Shown: positions 1 through 12,659, numbered from the stretch's first letter. The stretch: 64,000 bases of DNA from Ilyonectria destructans (GCA_020740775.1 JAHEWK010000002.1:2108001-2172000); one strand, 5' to 3'. Notes: generated by a model from the letters alone, not told the origin. Program-made: numbers and translations.

Positions 1-2
1 CA

Positions 3-3000
3 CAACACGATCCCAGTGTTTTGGTTGCTGCGCTTCGACGAGTTGTTCCCAAGTCCTTTGAATGGGTTGAAGTGGTTGCCTTCTTCGACCAAGCATCAGC
101 TCGCATCTCTTCTCAACAGTTCTTGCGCCTATACAATGCCCTGCTACCCGTGGCTCAAGATTCCAAATCTGTCCTGGACATTCAGCGACTTTGGGGAGGT
201 GCTTGGACCGAACCTGAAGCGCAGCTCTCCTTCGTAAGCGCTTATGCTTCACTAACCCCTGAGCAGCTGGATGCGACCACGATCCCTGGACTGCACCGAA
301 GTATCACCCTCGATGACTATGTCAACTCACCTCCCAACGTCCGCGAGCGAGCCGCGGTGGCGGTCAAACATCCTTTAGTGTCCGTGGCTGCGCTTTCCTC
401 GATCTTCAACGTGGCGCTCAGTTCGGTTCATGCGTCGCAAAGCGTCGAGGCGAAGCGGTTATTCCAGGAGGTTGTTGTACCTAACCTTGACATTTTCCTC
501 GTGTCCGCCTTTGAGGTTCCCCGACAGTCATGGGCCACGATGGCCGTCGATACCCTTAACTCACTCTTCGAAAACTTCCTGTACAAGCGATCGCCAGAGT
601 ACGATTTCGTTCTTGATAGCCTCTGGAAGAAGGACAAGGAATGGGTGACGCAACGGCTGATTGACGCCCATGCGGTCAAGCCCGTCGACCTTCCCCTAGT
701 CTTCGAGCACGCAGTCAAACATAAGTGGCTAGATGGGCTTGTGTATTTGCCAAACGGCTTTGGCCTCGACCTGGCTGCCTTGGCTCATGCCGAAGGATAC
801 CTGGACCTCTCAAAGTGGGCTCGGTTCAATGCTGATCGGAGTAGCGAGATCTCTCGTACCCTCTTGCAGTTCTTGATGATCAAAGCCAGCCTAGAGATTC
901 AGTGGCAGCGATTCCCACCCGATCCTCCCGTCAAGACTAGTACCACTCTTCAAGTTCGCACCGTCTCCGCATTACTGGCGATTCTTGAGGACTTCTTACC
1001 CAAAGCTCCTGTTCAAGACTTGATCCTTGTGCAACGCAACTGCATCACGGCTTACCCGCGATTGATCAACTACGGCGAAGGCTACGATGAAATTGTCGAT
1101 GCGAACGGCAAGGATGGCAACGCTCTACCTCTGGCCGCCAACAGCAAGATGGAGGAGCACTACAAGAAGATGTACAGCGACGAGATTCAGGTCCGCAATA
1201 TCGTCGAGGTGCTAGACCGATACAAGCACTCCAGGGATCCCTTGGACCAAGATGTCTTCGCCTGCATGATACACGGACTTTTCGACGAGTACAATCACTA
1301 CGTGGATTATCCACTGGAGGCTCTTGCAACAACGGCGGTCTTGTTCGGTGGCATTGTTTCACACAAGTTGATCTCGGACCTCCCCCTCAAGATCGGACTT
1401 GGAATGATCTTGGAGGCTGTTCGGGATCACATGCCGGATGACCCCATGTACAAGTTTGGTTTGCAGGCCCTGATGCAGCTGTTAGTACGTTTCAGAGAAT
1501 GGCCAGGGTTCTGCAAACAGCTTCTACAAATCCCGGGCCTTCAAGGCACTGAGGCTTACAAGAAGGCGGAGGACGTCGTTCATGATCATGAGGATGAGGT
1601 TGTTCGCGGTCGCAACGGAGCCGGGACGCCACTCGCCTTCCCTGCCGATTCGTTCGCTAATGGGAATCCCGAGGAGCCAGCCACCATTGATCGGCAACCG
1701 CCCGCCTTCAACTCTATCAACGTGGACCCTCATCCCCAGGGCACCGAGTTTGATGAGCCTGGTGAGGATGATCAGGACAAGGTTCAGTTTGTCCTGAACA
1801 ACATCACCGAGGGAACGTTGCGTTCAATGTGCAAGGAACTTCGCGAGACCATGGAGCGCAAGCATCAGCAATGGTTTGCTTGTCATCTCGTCGAGGAACG
1901 CGCGAAGATGCAGCCAAACTACCATCACGTGTACCTTGAGTTGGTCAAGCTATTCGAAGACAGGTCCCTATGGAGCGAAGTCCTTCGAGAGACGTATATC
2001 AGCGTGGCCCGCATGCTAAACTCGGAGGCCACAATGCAAAACTCCACCGAGAGGACACATCTAAAGAACCTCGGTGGCTGGTTGGGACTTCTGACACTGG
2101 CCCGAGATCGACCTATCAAGCACAAAAACATCGCCTTCAAACAGCTACTGATTGAGGCACACGATACTAAGAGGTTGATCGTTGTCATTCCCTTCGTCTG
2201 CAAGGTCCTGCTACAAGGTGCCTCTTCGGCCGTGTTCCGACCTCCCAATCCCTGGCTAATGGATATCATTCATCTGCTTATTGAGTTGTACCATAACGCG
2301 GAACTAAAGCTAAACCTGAAGTTCGAGATTGAGGTTCTCTGCAAGGGCCTCAACCTTGATCACAAGAGCATCGAACCATCTGGTGAGATCCTCAACCGCC
2401 CTGTGATTGAAGAACCTGCAGAGGTGCTGCCCCAGGAACAGATTGACGCCTTTGAAAATCTGTCTCTGAACGGCATGGGCTCTGCTGTTGGAGCAGGACT
2501 ATCTCCTCAAGCTATTGCGCCGACCATTCCCGACCTCGGTCCATTGATCAACATCCCCCCAACTAACGAGATGGTCGTCAGCGCTACCCGACTTCACGAG
2601 ATTGTTCGCACTGCCCTCAGCCGGGCTCTCCAGGATATCATTCAGCCTGTTGTGGACCGATCTGTCACCATTGCTGCTATCTCCACACAGCAGATGATCC
2701 ACAAGGACTTTGCTACGGAGCATGACGAGAACCGCGTGCGAACCTCAGCTGTCAACATGGTCAAGGCCACTGCTGGTAGCCTCGCCCTTGTCACCTCCAA
2801 GGAACCCCTGCGAGCAAACTTTACCAACTACATGCGCAATCTCTCGAATGACCTTCCTCAGGGTCTTCCAGAAGGCACCATTATCATGTGCGTCAACTCT
2901 AACTTGGACTTAGCCTGCAACATTATCGAAAAGCAGGCCGAGGAAAGGGCCGTTCCCGAGATTGAGGAGATGATTGAGCCCGAGCTGGAAGCCCGCCGCC

Positions 3001-5623
3001 GACACCGACTCCAGAGGCCTAACGATCCCTATTATGACTCGAACCTCAGCCGGTGGGCCATGGCAATTCCAAACCCTTACAAGCTGTCTCCCAACTCGAC
3101 CGGCTTGAACCCCGAGCAAATGGCCATCTACGAGGATTTTGCTAGGCAGCCTCGTAGCACAGCTATTCCTGCCCCTTCGCATGGCCCTTCTACTTCCGAT
3201 GCGACCCGATCGATTGCCAATGAGGTGTTGCAGGAGCAATTCAACACCATGCCTAACCTACCAACACCCGCCGAGACGCCATCCATTCCGCAACACTTGG
3301 GTGCTCAGATGCAACCATATGCACCCCCCCATGCAGCTCCTGCGAACAACATGGCCAACGGACGAACACCAGCGTTCCAGATGGATGTGCGAGGCCTGGC
3401 CGAGCGAGTTAACAAGCTACTTCAAGAACTTCTCCGAGTCGCAGGTGAAGCGCGCGAGGAGCACTTCTTGGGTCTCCCAAGGCCCCATCCTGTCCTAGAT
3501 GTTGTTGATGCTCTTGTCCAGCTAATCATCAAGACGTCACAGAACTCGGAAGAGTTTGCCATTTACGCCGCCGAGCAGATCAGCGCACTTATCTTTCAAC
3601 AGGTCGAGGACAACTTAACGCTCGAGAGCTTGGTCCACGTTCTGGAAACCCTGAGGAAGATCTCCGGTCCAAGCCTCAACAACCGAGTCCGCGCTCTGTT
3701 CAGCCAACAACCCGGCCCTACATTTCTAAGCCTGCCATTGCTTGCAGCCTTGACCCGGACTGACCTGCTGGATTGGAGGAACATCGACCTTGCTATGTCC
3801 AAGGCACTCCTTGCTCGCAAGGAGGGCTCTCTTGACTTTTTAGAGCACATGCTGGACCTCGCACTCCTGAACAACCGCCCGATTGCCCTATATGCCGACT
3901 TTGTTAGAACCCTGGAAGCTGCCTGGGCTTGGATCTGCGAGGATCCCAACTCGACTGCTGGCCAGCGGGTCAAGAACAAGCTAACTGGCTCCGGGCTACC
4001 CCGACCATCCCAGGTCGCCGATGACCAGGCCACCTTCCGACAGGACCAGATGGAGTATGTGTTCGAGGAATGGGTTCATCTCTGTAACAACCACAATGCT
4101 TCTGAGAAGGCCATCGTTGCCTTCGTTCAACAGTTGCAGGTCAAGCAAGTCATCCGTGACCGAGATGACTTCTTCGTGTTTGTCCGCACTGCCATCGATC
4201 TCTCCGTCGACCGCTTCGAACACATCCTGCACGCCGGTGCCGTTGGCGACGCATATGTCATGGTTGATTCCTTGGCCAAGCTAATTGGCACTTTTATTGG
4301 CATGCAGCCAGAGACACCAGGCTCTCGGGCGTCGTTTGTAGACTCTACACTGGCACTGATCACTTTGGTGCTTAACCATCACCATGTCAACCGTGGAGAG
4401 CAACTCAACCAGAGGGTGTTCTTCCGACTTGTGTCCATGGTACTCCATGAGGTCCATACTATTTCCGAGGACCTTATTGAAGAGGAGCGTCGCGATGTTA
4501 TGCTCAAGATGGCCACTAGGTTCGCGGGGATGGGACCTACCCATCTTCCAGGGTTCATCTACGCCTGGCTCTCTCTCATCCAGCATCGGGCTTTCCTACC
4601 GGTGCTCCTCCAAATGCCCGACGGCGCCGGATGGGCAGCTTTTGTCGACCTTGTATGCCAGCTCCTCGACACTCTCGGGGAACAGCTCAAGGTATTCGAG
4701 GTGTCCAATGTTGCCAAGGAGATCTACCGCGCCACCCTCAAGCTCCTCGTAATTCTGCAGCACGACTTCCCCGATTTCATTGCGGCCAACCACGTCAAGC
4801 TCTGTGCCAGCATCCCGCCGCACTGCACCCAGCTGCTTAATGCTGTTCTTGCTGCTAACCCACAGCAGAGCCCCAAGCTCGCCGAAACTCTTCCTCCTGG
4901 CGCCAAGGCCGACCGACCAGGCGAGGCCAGAGTCAGTCCTGGACTAGTGGACGAGGCGACTGCGATTCTCCGAGATGCCGGACTGCTCAGCGTCCTAGAC
5001 CAAGCCCTCGGGAACGGCCCTTCAGAGGAGGTGGTGGCTACCATCACTCACGCCATTACACACAACCCGCCTAAGGAGACGACTTATGGACAAATCCCCG
5101 TCATGGCGAATGTGCAAGTCATTGGAGCTGCGGTCATCTACATCGGACAACATGCCGCGGAGCAGGCGGCCCATGCGGGCACCGCTGTGACGGTGTCAGG
5201 TGAGGAGGCTGAGGTCTCAACTTTGTCTCTCCTCATTCACGAGCTCTCGCCGGAGGCTAGGTATTACCTGCTGGCCAGTATGATCAACCAGCTACGGTTC
5301 CCCAACGCCCACACGGATTTCTTTAGCCAAGTCCTCCTGTACATCTTTGGCAAGGACCTCAACGACCCGGAGGATTCAGAGATCCGTCAGGAGATTACTC
5401 GAATTCTACTTGAGCGCCTCATCGGATTCTGGCCGCAGCCATGGGGCCTAATGTGCACCGTTCTGGAGTTGGTGAAGAACGAGAAGTACATGTTCTTCGA
5501 CCTACCATTCATCAAATCAACCCCAGAGGTAAGCTTTACGCACGCGTACTTGTTGAAATAACACGAATACTAACATACCATCAGGCTGCCGAACGATTCG
5601 CTCAAGTACTCCAACGAGCTTAA
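3..5623 (+). CDS. NOT1: CCR4-NOT complex scaffold subunit NOT1 (5' partial)
   Basis: Central scaffold of the CCR4-NOT deadenylase complex, which shortens mRNA poly(A) tails and represses transcripts. The frame is open from base 3, so the N-terminus (roughly 300 residues, judged from family lengths near 2,100-2,200) lies outside the window; 1,854 residues are visible. In order: an N-terminal HEAT-type helical region (about 1-470), an MIF4G-like CAF1-binding region (about 590-785), a CAF40-binding DUF3819-like region (about 850-1015), a Pro-rich linker, and the C-terminal NOT1 homology domain (about 1345 to the end), where NOT2/NOT3/NOT5 dock. A short last exon is needed: exon 3-5528, intron 5529-5584 (GTAAGC donor, CTAAC branch site, CAG acceptor), exon 5585-5623, ending AAERFAQVLQRA. 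Unspliced reading instead adds an unrelated tail and stops at 5561. Convergent with the downstream PhzF-like gene. Confidence 0.95.
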
Positions 5624-6005
5624 GTGACATAACGACTGTGACGGATGGAGGCGCAGTGGAATATGGAGATAAACGGTCATATATGAACCATGCTATGGCG
5701 ATGATTTCTGGAATCAGTGCAGTACATCGTCGAGAAATCCAGAGGGCGTTGGTAAACGGCTCTCTCGGAAACTATAGATGAAGTGCCAGCGGACACCGGC
5801 TGCCTTGTCTGGGGGGACGAGGCACCGGGACCCAAGGACACACGGTAATACTGTATTAATGTACGATAAAGTAGTTTACGAGGTGTTGAGAAAATACTGG
5901 GCGCATGATTTTTCACGAAAAGGAAGGCATCCAAGATGGCAAAATGGCGGTATGGTGCAAGTGAGGTCTAACAGTTGCCCGGAAGGGGTTTGTCCTCACT
6001 CCAGA
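5624..6005. other. Convergent 3' intergenic region (NOT1 / PhzF-like)
   Basis: 382 bp between two convergent stop codons. It must hold both 3' UTRs. No recognisable gene or conserved motif was seen; the small open frames lack family features. Confidence 0.6.
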
Positions 6006-6920
6006 TCAAATGGAGACATATCCTCGCATGACTTGCGTGGCAGTCCCTGATAACTTGACACTGTCAATCTTGGAGTCGCGGAGGGTGACTTCCACTACGA
6101 TGTTGCTCTCCCTGCCCATCTCCACACCTTGGTCGATCTCGAAGCGGAAGGTTTGGTTCTGGAGGCCGGGTTGCCTGAGGGTGAGGTAGCTGGAGAGGGC
6201 ACATGCGGCACTGCCCGTGGCGGGATCTTCGAAGCTCTCCATCATACGCGACCGAATAGAGAAGACAGTCTTGCCATTCTCATCTCTCTGTCCCATGTGG
6301 ACGAAATAATACATTGACAGGAAGCCATACTGCCAGTCGTCATCAAGGAGTTGATCGGTGCGAAACGGGGTGACGCTCGGAGTCACGGTCGCCAGTTGAT
6401 CGAGATCGGGAAGATCGACGAGAGCGAACGTCATGCCTTTAACGATACTGAAGAGTGGAGCATCGAGCTCGAGGCGACGGATGGCCGGGTCGGGATTCAG
6501 CTGGCCCGGAGCGGGGTCGGACAAGTCGGCGATGGATCTACGGTGCTGACGGACATTGTGCGGAATAGCTGCCTGGATATGACCAGGTGCCGTCTCGACA
6601 AGGGGGATTGGGCCGGCCTTTGTAATGAGGGTATCAACGCCCTGGGGTCGGAGGAAGACGGCGGTGCCGATGGTGGGATGCCCCGCAAACGGGAGCTCTG
6701 CGTTGGTTACGAAGATATTGATGACGCGCTGCTTGTTCGATTCGGGATCGGGGACATCGTGGACAAAGACGGTCTCGGAAAGGTTGAATTCGCGGGCGAT
6801 GGCCTGTTTCTGGTCTTGGGACGGCGGGGGAACGCCGGCGGGGATTGTCACGACGGCGAGGGGGTTGCCGCGATAGCGGGTGGTGGTGAAGACGTCGAGG
6901 GTAACGAAGGGGAGCTCCAT
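6006..6920 (-). CDS. PhzF-family (phenazine biosynthesis-like) isomerase
   Basis: A 304-residue, single-exon protein of the PhzF / diaminopimelate-epimerase fold family. Family marks visible: [18 protein letters not shown] near the N-terminus, EFNLSETVF carrying the conserved acidic catalytic Glu, [13 protein letters not shown], and near the C-terminus [15 protein letters not shown]. The two halves form the usual pseudo-symmetric epimerase fold with the active site between them. The ATG at 6920 is the first in-frame ATG, has an A at -3 and gives the usual family length; the frame is open further upstream but only with non-ATG codons. Fungal members are mostly of unknown substrate, and nothing in the neighbourhood suggests phenazine synthesis, so only the family is assigned. 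Divergent from the gene starting at 10948, with about 4 kb between. Confidence 0.88.
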   Translation of the reverse strand: MELPFVTLDVFTTTRYRGNPLAVVTIPAGVPPPSQDQKQAIAREFNLSETVFVHDVPDPESNKQRVINIFVTNAELPFAGHPTIGTAVFLRPQGVDTLITKAGPIPLVETAPGHIQAAIPHNVRQHRRSIADLSDPAPGQLNPDPAIRRLELDAPLFSIVKGMTFALVDLPDLDQLATVTPSVTPFRTDQLLDDDWQYGFLSMYYFVHMGQRDENGKTVFSIRSRMMESFEDPATGSAACALSSYLTLRQPGLQNQTFRFEIDQGVEMGRESNIVVEVTLRDSKIDSVKLSGTATQVMRGYVSI

Positions 6921-7294
6921 ATTCGGTTCAGTATCTCTGTCGAGCTTCGGAAAGTCTATAGTGGTCGCGGGGTGCGTGCGGCGCGATGCACGATGGCGTA
7001 GGGCGTAACTTAAATAGGTAGGGAGGCGATAGATAGTTGGCAAAAGGGGATATTTTGGTGATGATGAAAATAGTGTGATATGTTTGTGTGTGTGTTTGTG
7101 TGCAAGTGAGGGGGACGGAGGGGTGAGTGTGGTGGTGGTGTGGGGTCGAAGTGACGAGGGGAACCTGAGTCAGTGAAAAAGAGTTGAAGCTAGGTACCTA
7201 GACAAATGGTGCTGTATAGGCATAGGGTAAGTCAAGGACGGGGATTGGCCAATGGAGAGTGGGAGGCTTTCAAGTGTCGGCCTAAGGCAAGCTC

Positions 7295-7321
7295 AGGCAA
7301 AGGCAAGGCAAGGCAAGGCAA
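7295..7321. repeat. AGGCA short tandem repeat
   Basis: Five near-identical AGGCA units in tandem upstream of the PhzF-like gene. The same AAGGCA/AAGGT theme recurs at 56755-56780. Confidence 0.7.
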
Positions 7322-8639
7322 CGAGTCAAGGGACCTGTTTGGGGGCATGAACCACTCAGCAGCTGCAAGGTAAAGGAGCAACGAGGTTGGATGTAAGCTT
7401 GCGTTCCTCAGACGTTGGGGGGGGGCAGTTGCACTGACCTCGACGGTGGGGCGGCGGCAATGAGGAGAAATGGGCCGCAGATGAGTTCTCGTGATGACCC
7501 AGAACTCAGGTTTGCGCCTGGGGAATGAGCTGAGTCTTGCCCCCCCCGAAGAATGGCCTCGGGAAGTTCTGCATATACAAGAGTAGGCACCGACGAGGTC
7601 AGTTGTTCCTCAGGCACTGGGCGAAATCAAGATGGATAGATGGACATCGTGCGATGTTGGCCCGGTTTTGGGGTGAGGTGTGCCAGTCCGCTCCTGGGTG
7701 TGAGTGGAGCAGCACCGGACTGCACGCGAAAGCAAGGGGGAGGGGGAAGCTAGAGCTGCATAGAAGCCACCTCGTGGGCTTCAGCTGGGACAAAACCCAG
7801 TTTTCTTGTTGTCGGCGGCGGCGGCATCGAAGCGCTGCAGGGTAGGTTCGCTCGTCGAAAGTTAGACGACCAAGAGGTCGGAGAAAAGGCAGGCCAGGGG
7901 ACGGTACCCCATGGATGACGACAATGTCACCGCTGCCGAATATAGTGTGGTCCTACCTGGTAAGCAGATGGCGTGGCGGTCGTGCTCAGGAGCCCCAGCT
8001 CCGGCAGGGCTTGCACGTACGGCCATGTAAGTGCGTGTAAGAGGAGTGGCTGTCGCGGCCTCAGGGGGAAGAAACAAGGTTGGAGGACCTCGATGTCTCA
8101 CTTTTGTTAGCCGGAAGCGTGATAACGGCCGAGCAAGTGGATGGGAATGAGGGGGCTGTGGAGGCTTCTGCATAATGTGCTACGTAGCACAACAATAATA
8201 TCCTGTCACCGAGATTGGGAAGTACGGAATAACAATCAAAAGGTGCATCCAAAATAGCGACAATAACAACGGGCTGGAGAGTCGGCGGCGGAGCACAAGG
8301 ACAAGCAAGCCAGCGTGCAGAGTGGGAACATGTCCAAAAAGGGAAGCGAGCGTGCTCTGGGCTCTTAGCTGCTCAGTGCTGGCTGGCATCGGACGAGGGG
8401 GAGGGGGCAGGACTGGGCCAATGTAAGTGCTATATGTAAGTAAGCACGGCTCGTCAACGCCTAGAGACGCCGCCCATCCATGTCCATGTCGGTCTGTTCT
8501 GTTCACTCGGTTTGTGTGTATCGGATGCCGCGGGCTGGATACCGCTCTAAGAAACGGGAGGCATTAAAACAAGACGCCCAAGAAACAAACGCACAGATTA
8601 GTAGAGTGACGGGGCGTGTTGAGACAACGCCTTTCCCGT

Positions 8640-8707
8640 CTCACACACTCGCTCACACACTCTTACACGCTCACTTACTCTCACACAGAGACTGTCTCTC
8701 TCACACG
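8640..8707. repeat. CTCACACACT-type low-complexity repeat
   Basis: Imperfect array of TCACACACTCGC/TCTTACACGC-like units, about 10 bp each, almost devoid of G on the + strand. It continues more loosely into CACTGACA-rich sequence to about 8770. No coding potential. Confidence 0.6.
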
Positions 8708-10947
8708 ACCTGAGGCACAGACGCGGCAAGCGACGCCTGTTTGACACACTGACACTGACACACGGACACGCACGCCCGGCGAGATCGATTGCCATGGGCG
8801 ACGGGGGTCTGACCTGAAAGGGTCCAACGGGGTCGCCTGCCAGGATCTAACGGGTCTTGATGGAGAAAATGATGGGGATGAAGAGATGATCCGGTCCACT
8901 CGTCATCTACTGGCATACGAAATGGGGCTGCGTTCCGCTTACCGCACCGCTGGTGTGCCGTGGGAGTTTGCCCATTCTGGCATGCCAGTCAAATCGTACG
9001 TCGGCATACTCTGATATTCTGACTTATTAGTCGCAAGTCTAACCATTAAGCGGCTTATGTTGCACTCTTGACGTACTGTACCCATTGCTCAACGCTATCA
9101 GATGCAGATCGGCAGCGCCTTCTCCATACGTACGTACTACGTATGTGTAGCCCGTATCTTCCCACCGGTGACGGCACTCCGACCGGCCATGCATACCTGT
9201 CGGTGTTAGTGCCGACTCAAAGATTTCAGGGTCCCCGACGGACGAAGCACTAACTGACAAGACCCGGAGTGGCCCGGCCGGAAGGGCCAGAGGGCGGGTG
9301 AGGCGGCAGGGCGGTCGACCAAGGGTGACCCACGGTGGCCATGAAGGCGTTCGAGCGCTGAGGCGAATGAGGCGGCGACTACGAGAAAAAAGTACGTACT
9401 CGGTTTGCGTACCACGTACTACCGGCGAGGCTTGACATGACATGAGAGAAACCCCATCGCAGAGGGAAGGCCGGAGGAACAGAAAAAGGCCGCGGCCAAA
9501 CCTCATTCTGCAACAAAGGGACCAATCGGCGGACGGATGATTGTATTGATGCCCCTGCTGAGTCGCTCGGGAGGACGAAATTCACGCGCCCAGCATCCCT
9601 CGAGACAGCCAGCACAGCGCCATCCGTAAGAAAGACGGTATGCGATGCAGAGCAGCCTGCATCGAAGCACCTACATTGAGCCCCGGGTACGACGTGTTGC
9701 CGCCATTGTCCGCCCACCGCCACTCTCGGTGCCATCCATCCTGCATCCCATCCCCCTCCCCTCGCTCGGCGCCTCTCCCTTGTTGCTGCTGGTGCTGATG
9801 CTGGTGTAGGTGGTGTTGGGTTTGGTGTTGGCGCCCAGCTTTCCCCAACCGCCACAGCCTCCCTGTTTCTCCCCTCGTTGCGCCGCACGCACTGCAGCAA
9901 GCGTCCGTCTGAGCTCCGAGCGGCTGCACGATGGGAGCGATTCAAGCTCCCACGGGCCTCTCGCATGGCATTGGGCTGCCCAGGAGGTCGTTAGGCGTGC
10001 GTGCTCTTTACGTGCATCTGCGTGTGATAGGGTCCTCTTTTTTTTTTTTTTTTATTCCCTCTCTGCCTCGTAACTTGCTTGCCCATCACTTCTTTGCCTC
10101 TGTGACGGACGGCGTTGCCTCGTTCTTTTTTTTTTCTTGCTCCAACGCCCTTGCGGCTGGGTCCTCTTTTTTTCTGGACCCAGGATCCATGGGTTTTCTT
10201 AGATGCTCTGGCGCGCCCCACTGACGTTTAGCGCACCCCACCCCGGCAGCCATGCACGCCAGTCCCAGCCAATGGCGGCGAGGGGAAACGAAAAAAAAAA
10301 GTTCGAGCTCTCGTGCTCCTCCTGCCTGGGGCTGTTTGGGTTGCCGGGGTGTGTGGGCTGGGTGGTCGTCGCTCCTGCCTCTCCTCCAGCGCCAGCCTGC
10401 GAGGTGCTGCGAGGCAAGAGCCCCGAACCGACAACCCCCCCAAATCCGCCAACCAGCCCGCCAGAAACTCATACATTCGTCCATTGCCTGAGCTTTCCGT
10501 CGTGCCTTCCGCCTTCCCCAGTGCCCACTTCCCACGTTCCCACCGTCATCCCCGTTGTGTCGTCCTTGTCCTCGCCGCCTTCCCTCCCTTTGCATTGCCG
10601 TGCTCCTGCCGTTGCCAACTTGTAGACCGCCCTCTCCCTGCCTCCTCCTACCCCCCCGACTGCGCCCGATCAACAACAACAAGCCTCCCCATCACCTTCC
10701 TTCAACATCACCGAAAGAGACTCAACTCTCTCACCGTCTCTCCCCTCTTACACACATTCACGACACTTCCTCGACCTCTCCATCTCTCTCCATCCCCTGC
10801 AGATAGACCATCCCGCCTTCTATCCTTCGACTGCGTCCCGGCGACCGATCCATGGAAATCGACCTCGCCGCCACTTCCCGCCAATAGATCTCTCTCCAGT
10901 CTCGTCGACAACTCTCGCTCCCTCTGGTCCTCGTCTTCGTCTTCATC

Positions 10948-12252
10948 ATGCCTTACAATACACGCCGCAAATCTCTCTCTCTGCCCAGTTTGGGTATTCA
11001 TGTTCCCATGACACACGCCGCCCGCGCTGCTGCTGCCGCCGCGGCTGCTGCCTCCAAGGGAGCATCACGCACATCCCCCTCCGCCTCGGCCGCATTGTCG
11101 CCACCGAGGTCTGGCTCCGAGTCCGCCGATGCACACCCCAGTAAACGACAAAAACGATCGCATAGCAACGACTCCCGTATCGGGCAGACACCGCCTCCGT
11201 CGCCCCCGGCAGACTCGTCCATGACCGATGTCGACCACCCCTCCAAGATTGACATTGAGGGCATCAACGACGACATTGTTGAGGCTGTTATTGTTCAGCT
11301 GCAATCCACCGCCAACCGTCCTCACCTCGTCAAGGAACTAGCCACCGTCCTTGCTCAGCGCCTCACCTCCGTTCAACAGTATGTTTGCGCTGTCCCCCTC
11401 CCCCTCTCCTTCTCCCCTCTCTTCTCATTACCTTCCCCTCTCTCCCAACCCCTTGGCTTCGCTTGCGCTGACATCACCGCTTCTAGTTCGGCAAACCCCT
11501 GTGCCATCATCTCCTCTCGCCTCGCCTCATATCTGAAGCGTGCTTGTTGGAGTGCTTTGGCCCCCTGCCCCCTCGCCAAGGAGCTTGAGGCTATCCACCC
11601 TCGGCGAACCTATTACTTCCTTACCACCTGCCCTCGCCAACCCCTCCCCGATTCTAGCTCTCTCCTACCCACTCGTCAGTCAGTTGTTACCCCTTCGGTA
11701 TCACTTACAGACGACTCTGGTTCCGATGATGCCGATGCTCGCCGTCGCGAGCTCAGCCCATCGCCCGAGGTCGACCTGTCGCCCCATCAATTTGAGGATG
11801 TGGATGATGACTTCTCCATGCCTGCTACCCCCATTGGCTCTTTCCACTCTCACCAACGTCACATGCCTCCCCGACGGGTCAGCCGGCACAATTCGCCTCC
11901 TCTAGAAAAGGATGAGCGTGAATTCACACAGACTGCCGACGTCTTACAAAAACGCAAGCTCAACGAGGAGGCCCCGATCTCCGAGTCTATCGAGCGCGGT
12001 TCCAGCTTTGAGTATGGTCACCGCGACGACATCTGGTTCGGCGATCACCGCATGTTTGGCCCCACGGCTTTCATCACCAGCCCGTCCATCAAACCTAGTG
12101 GCTTTTCCACTGGCATCTCCAGCGTCATGTCAAGCGCTCGAAAAGAAGACGAAGCTGAGAGCTGGCTGAAGCTGAGCAAACTCCTAGAGTGGGATAAGGG
12201 TGCTGAGAGCATCGAGATCGATGAACTCGACGGCCTGCTAGATGCATGCTAA
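10948..12252 (+). CDS. Conserved fungal nuclear protein, possible GDS1-type winged helix
   Basis: Spliced model of two exons, 10948-11378 and 11487-12252, giving 398 residues. The intron 11379-11486 has a GTATGT donor, a GCTGAC branch site and a TAG acceptor. It is 108 nt long and has no in-frame stop, so unspliced reading also stays open. The N-terminus (MPYNTRRKSLSLPSLGI) is basic and followed by an Ala run, then a KRQKRSHS nuclear-localisation-like patch and a Ser/Pro-rich segment. Residues of about 105-200 look like a compact helical domain (NRPHLVKELATVLAQRL, then SANPCAIISSRLASYLKR, then HPRRTYYFLTT across the splice), which I tentatively compare with the GDS1 winged helix from memory. 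The C-terminal half is acidic and Ser-rich and ends WLKLSKLLEWDKG...LDGLLDAC. A role in transcription is inference only. Preceded by a long C/T-rich leader. Confidence 0.75.
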   Translation: MPYNTRRKSLSLPSLGIHVPMTHAARAAAAAAAAASKGASRTSPSASAALSPPRSGSESADAHPSKRQKRSHSNDSRIGQTPPPSPPADSSMTDVDHPSKIDIEGINDDIVEAVIVQLQSTANRPHLVKELATVLAQRLTSVQQYVCAVPLPLSFSPLFSLPSPLSQPLGFACADITASSSANPCAIISSRLASYLKRACWSALAPCPLAKELEAIHPRRTYYFLTTCPRQPLPDSSSLLPTRQSVVTPSVSLTDDSGSDDADARRRELSPSPEVDLSPHQFEDVDDDFSMPATPIGSFHSHQRHMPPRRVSRHNSPPLEKDEREFTQTADVLQKRKLNEEAPISESIERGSSFEYGHRDDIWFGDHRMFGPTAFITSPSIKPSGFSTGISSVMSSARKEDEAESWLKLSKLLEWDKGAESIEIDELDGLLDAC

Positions 12253-12659
12253 GCGACTTTTTTGAGCTGGCGCAATGAGTTGACGAAAGGGGATGAACAA
12301 GATGACGATTTGCCATGTCTGAGACGGCGAACACATGATACGTATTAATTTGCAACATATGCATGGCGTGGTTTTGTAGAATTACTTGTACACTTAGACA
12401 CTACTGGTTTTGGCTTTGGGTCGGTTCCACGGTTGGATCGGGGTGTACGAGGCAAAAACGGGACAGAGGAGTTGCCGGTGTTTCTTGGTTTACTTGGCGC
12501 AAAAAAAGACGCGCACTGGAGATTTCAAAATGGACATACCACCACTCAGATTGAGACACTATCATGTTTGCTTTCTAATTTCGTACATAGTTATGTTATA
12601 CACGCCTTTCTTCTAAGTTGGTCCTGTTGATTCATTGCATCGTACATGTTGTCTTGTCG
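12253..12659. other. Convergent 3' intergenic region
   Basis: 407 bp between the stop codons of the winged-helix-like gene and the OMS1-like gene. It is comparatively T-rich, as usual for 3' UTRs. No gene seen. Confidence 0.6.

Larger units (their letters stand above)
6921..10947. other. Gene-free 4-kb divergent intergenic region
   Basis: Lies between the starts of the PhzF-like gene (minus) and the gene at 10948 (plus). It contains G-runs, an AGGCA repeat, a CACTC-rich stretch, several TACGTA palindromes near 9127-9143 and 9393, and a 16-T run at 10038-10053. From about 10480 to 10945 the + strand is C/T-rich and almost A/G-poor, as expected of a fungal promoter and 5' leader for the gene at 10948. 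Long open frames here (for example minus 9379-9966) are low-complexity and show no domain. No gene is supported. Confidence 0.6.

Noticed and set aside
9127..9143. Apparent enrichment of TACGTA palindromes across intergenic DNA
   Set aside because: About 20 hits in 64 kb is close to the roughly 16 expected for any 6-mer; local clustering here is a short simple repeat.
9379..9966. 195-codon minus-strand frame
   Set aside because: Arg/Gly/Ala-rich product of GC-rich intergenic sequence, overlapped by other frames of similar length.
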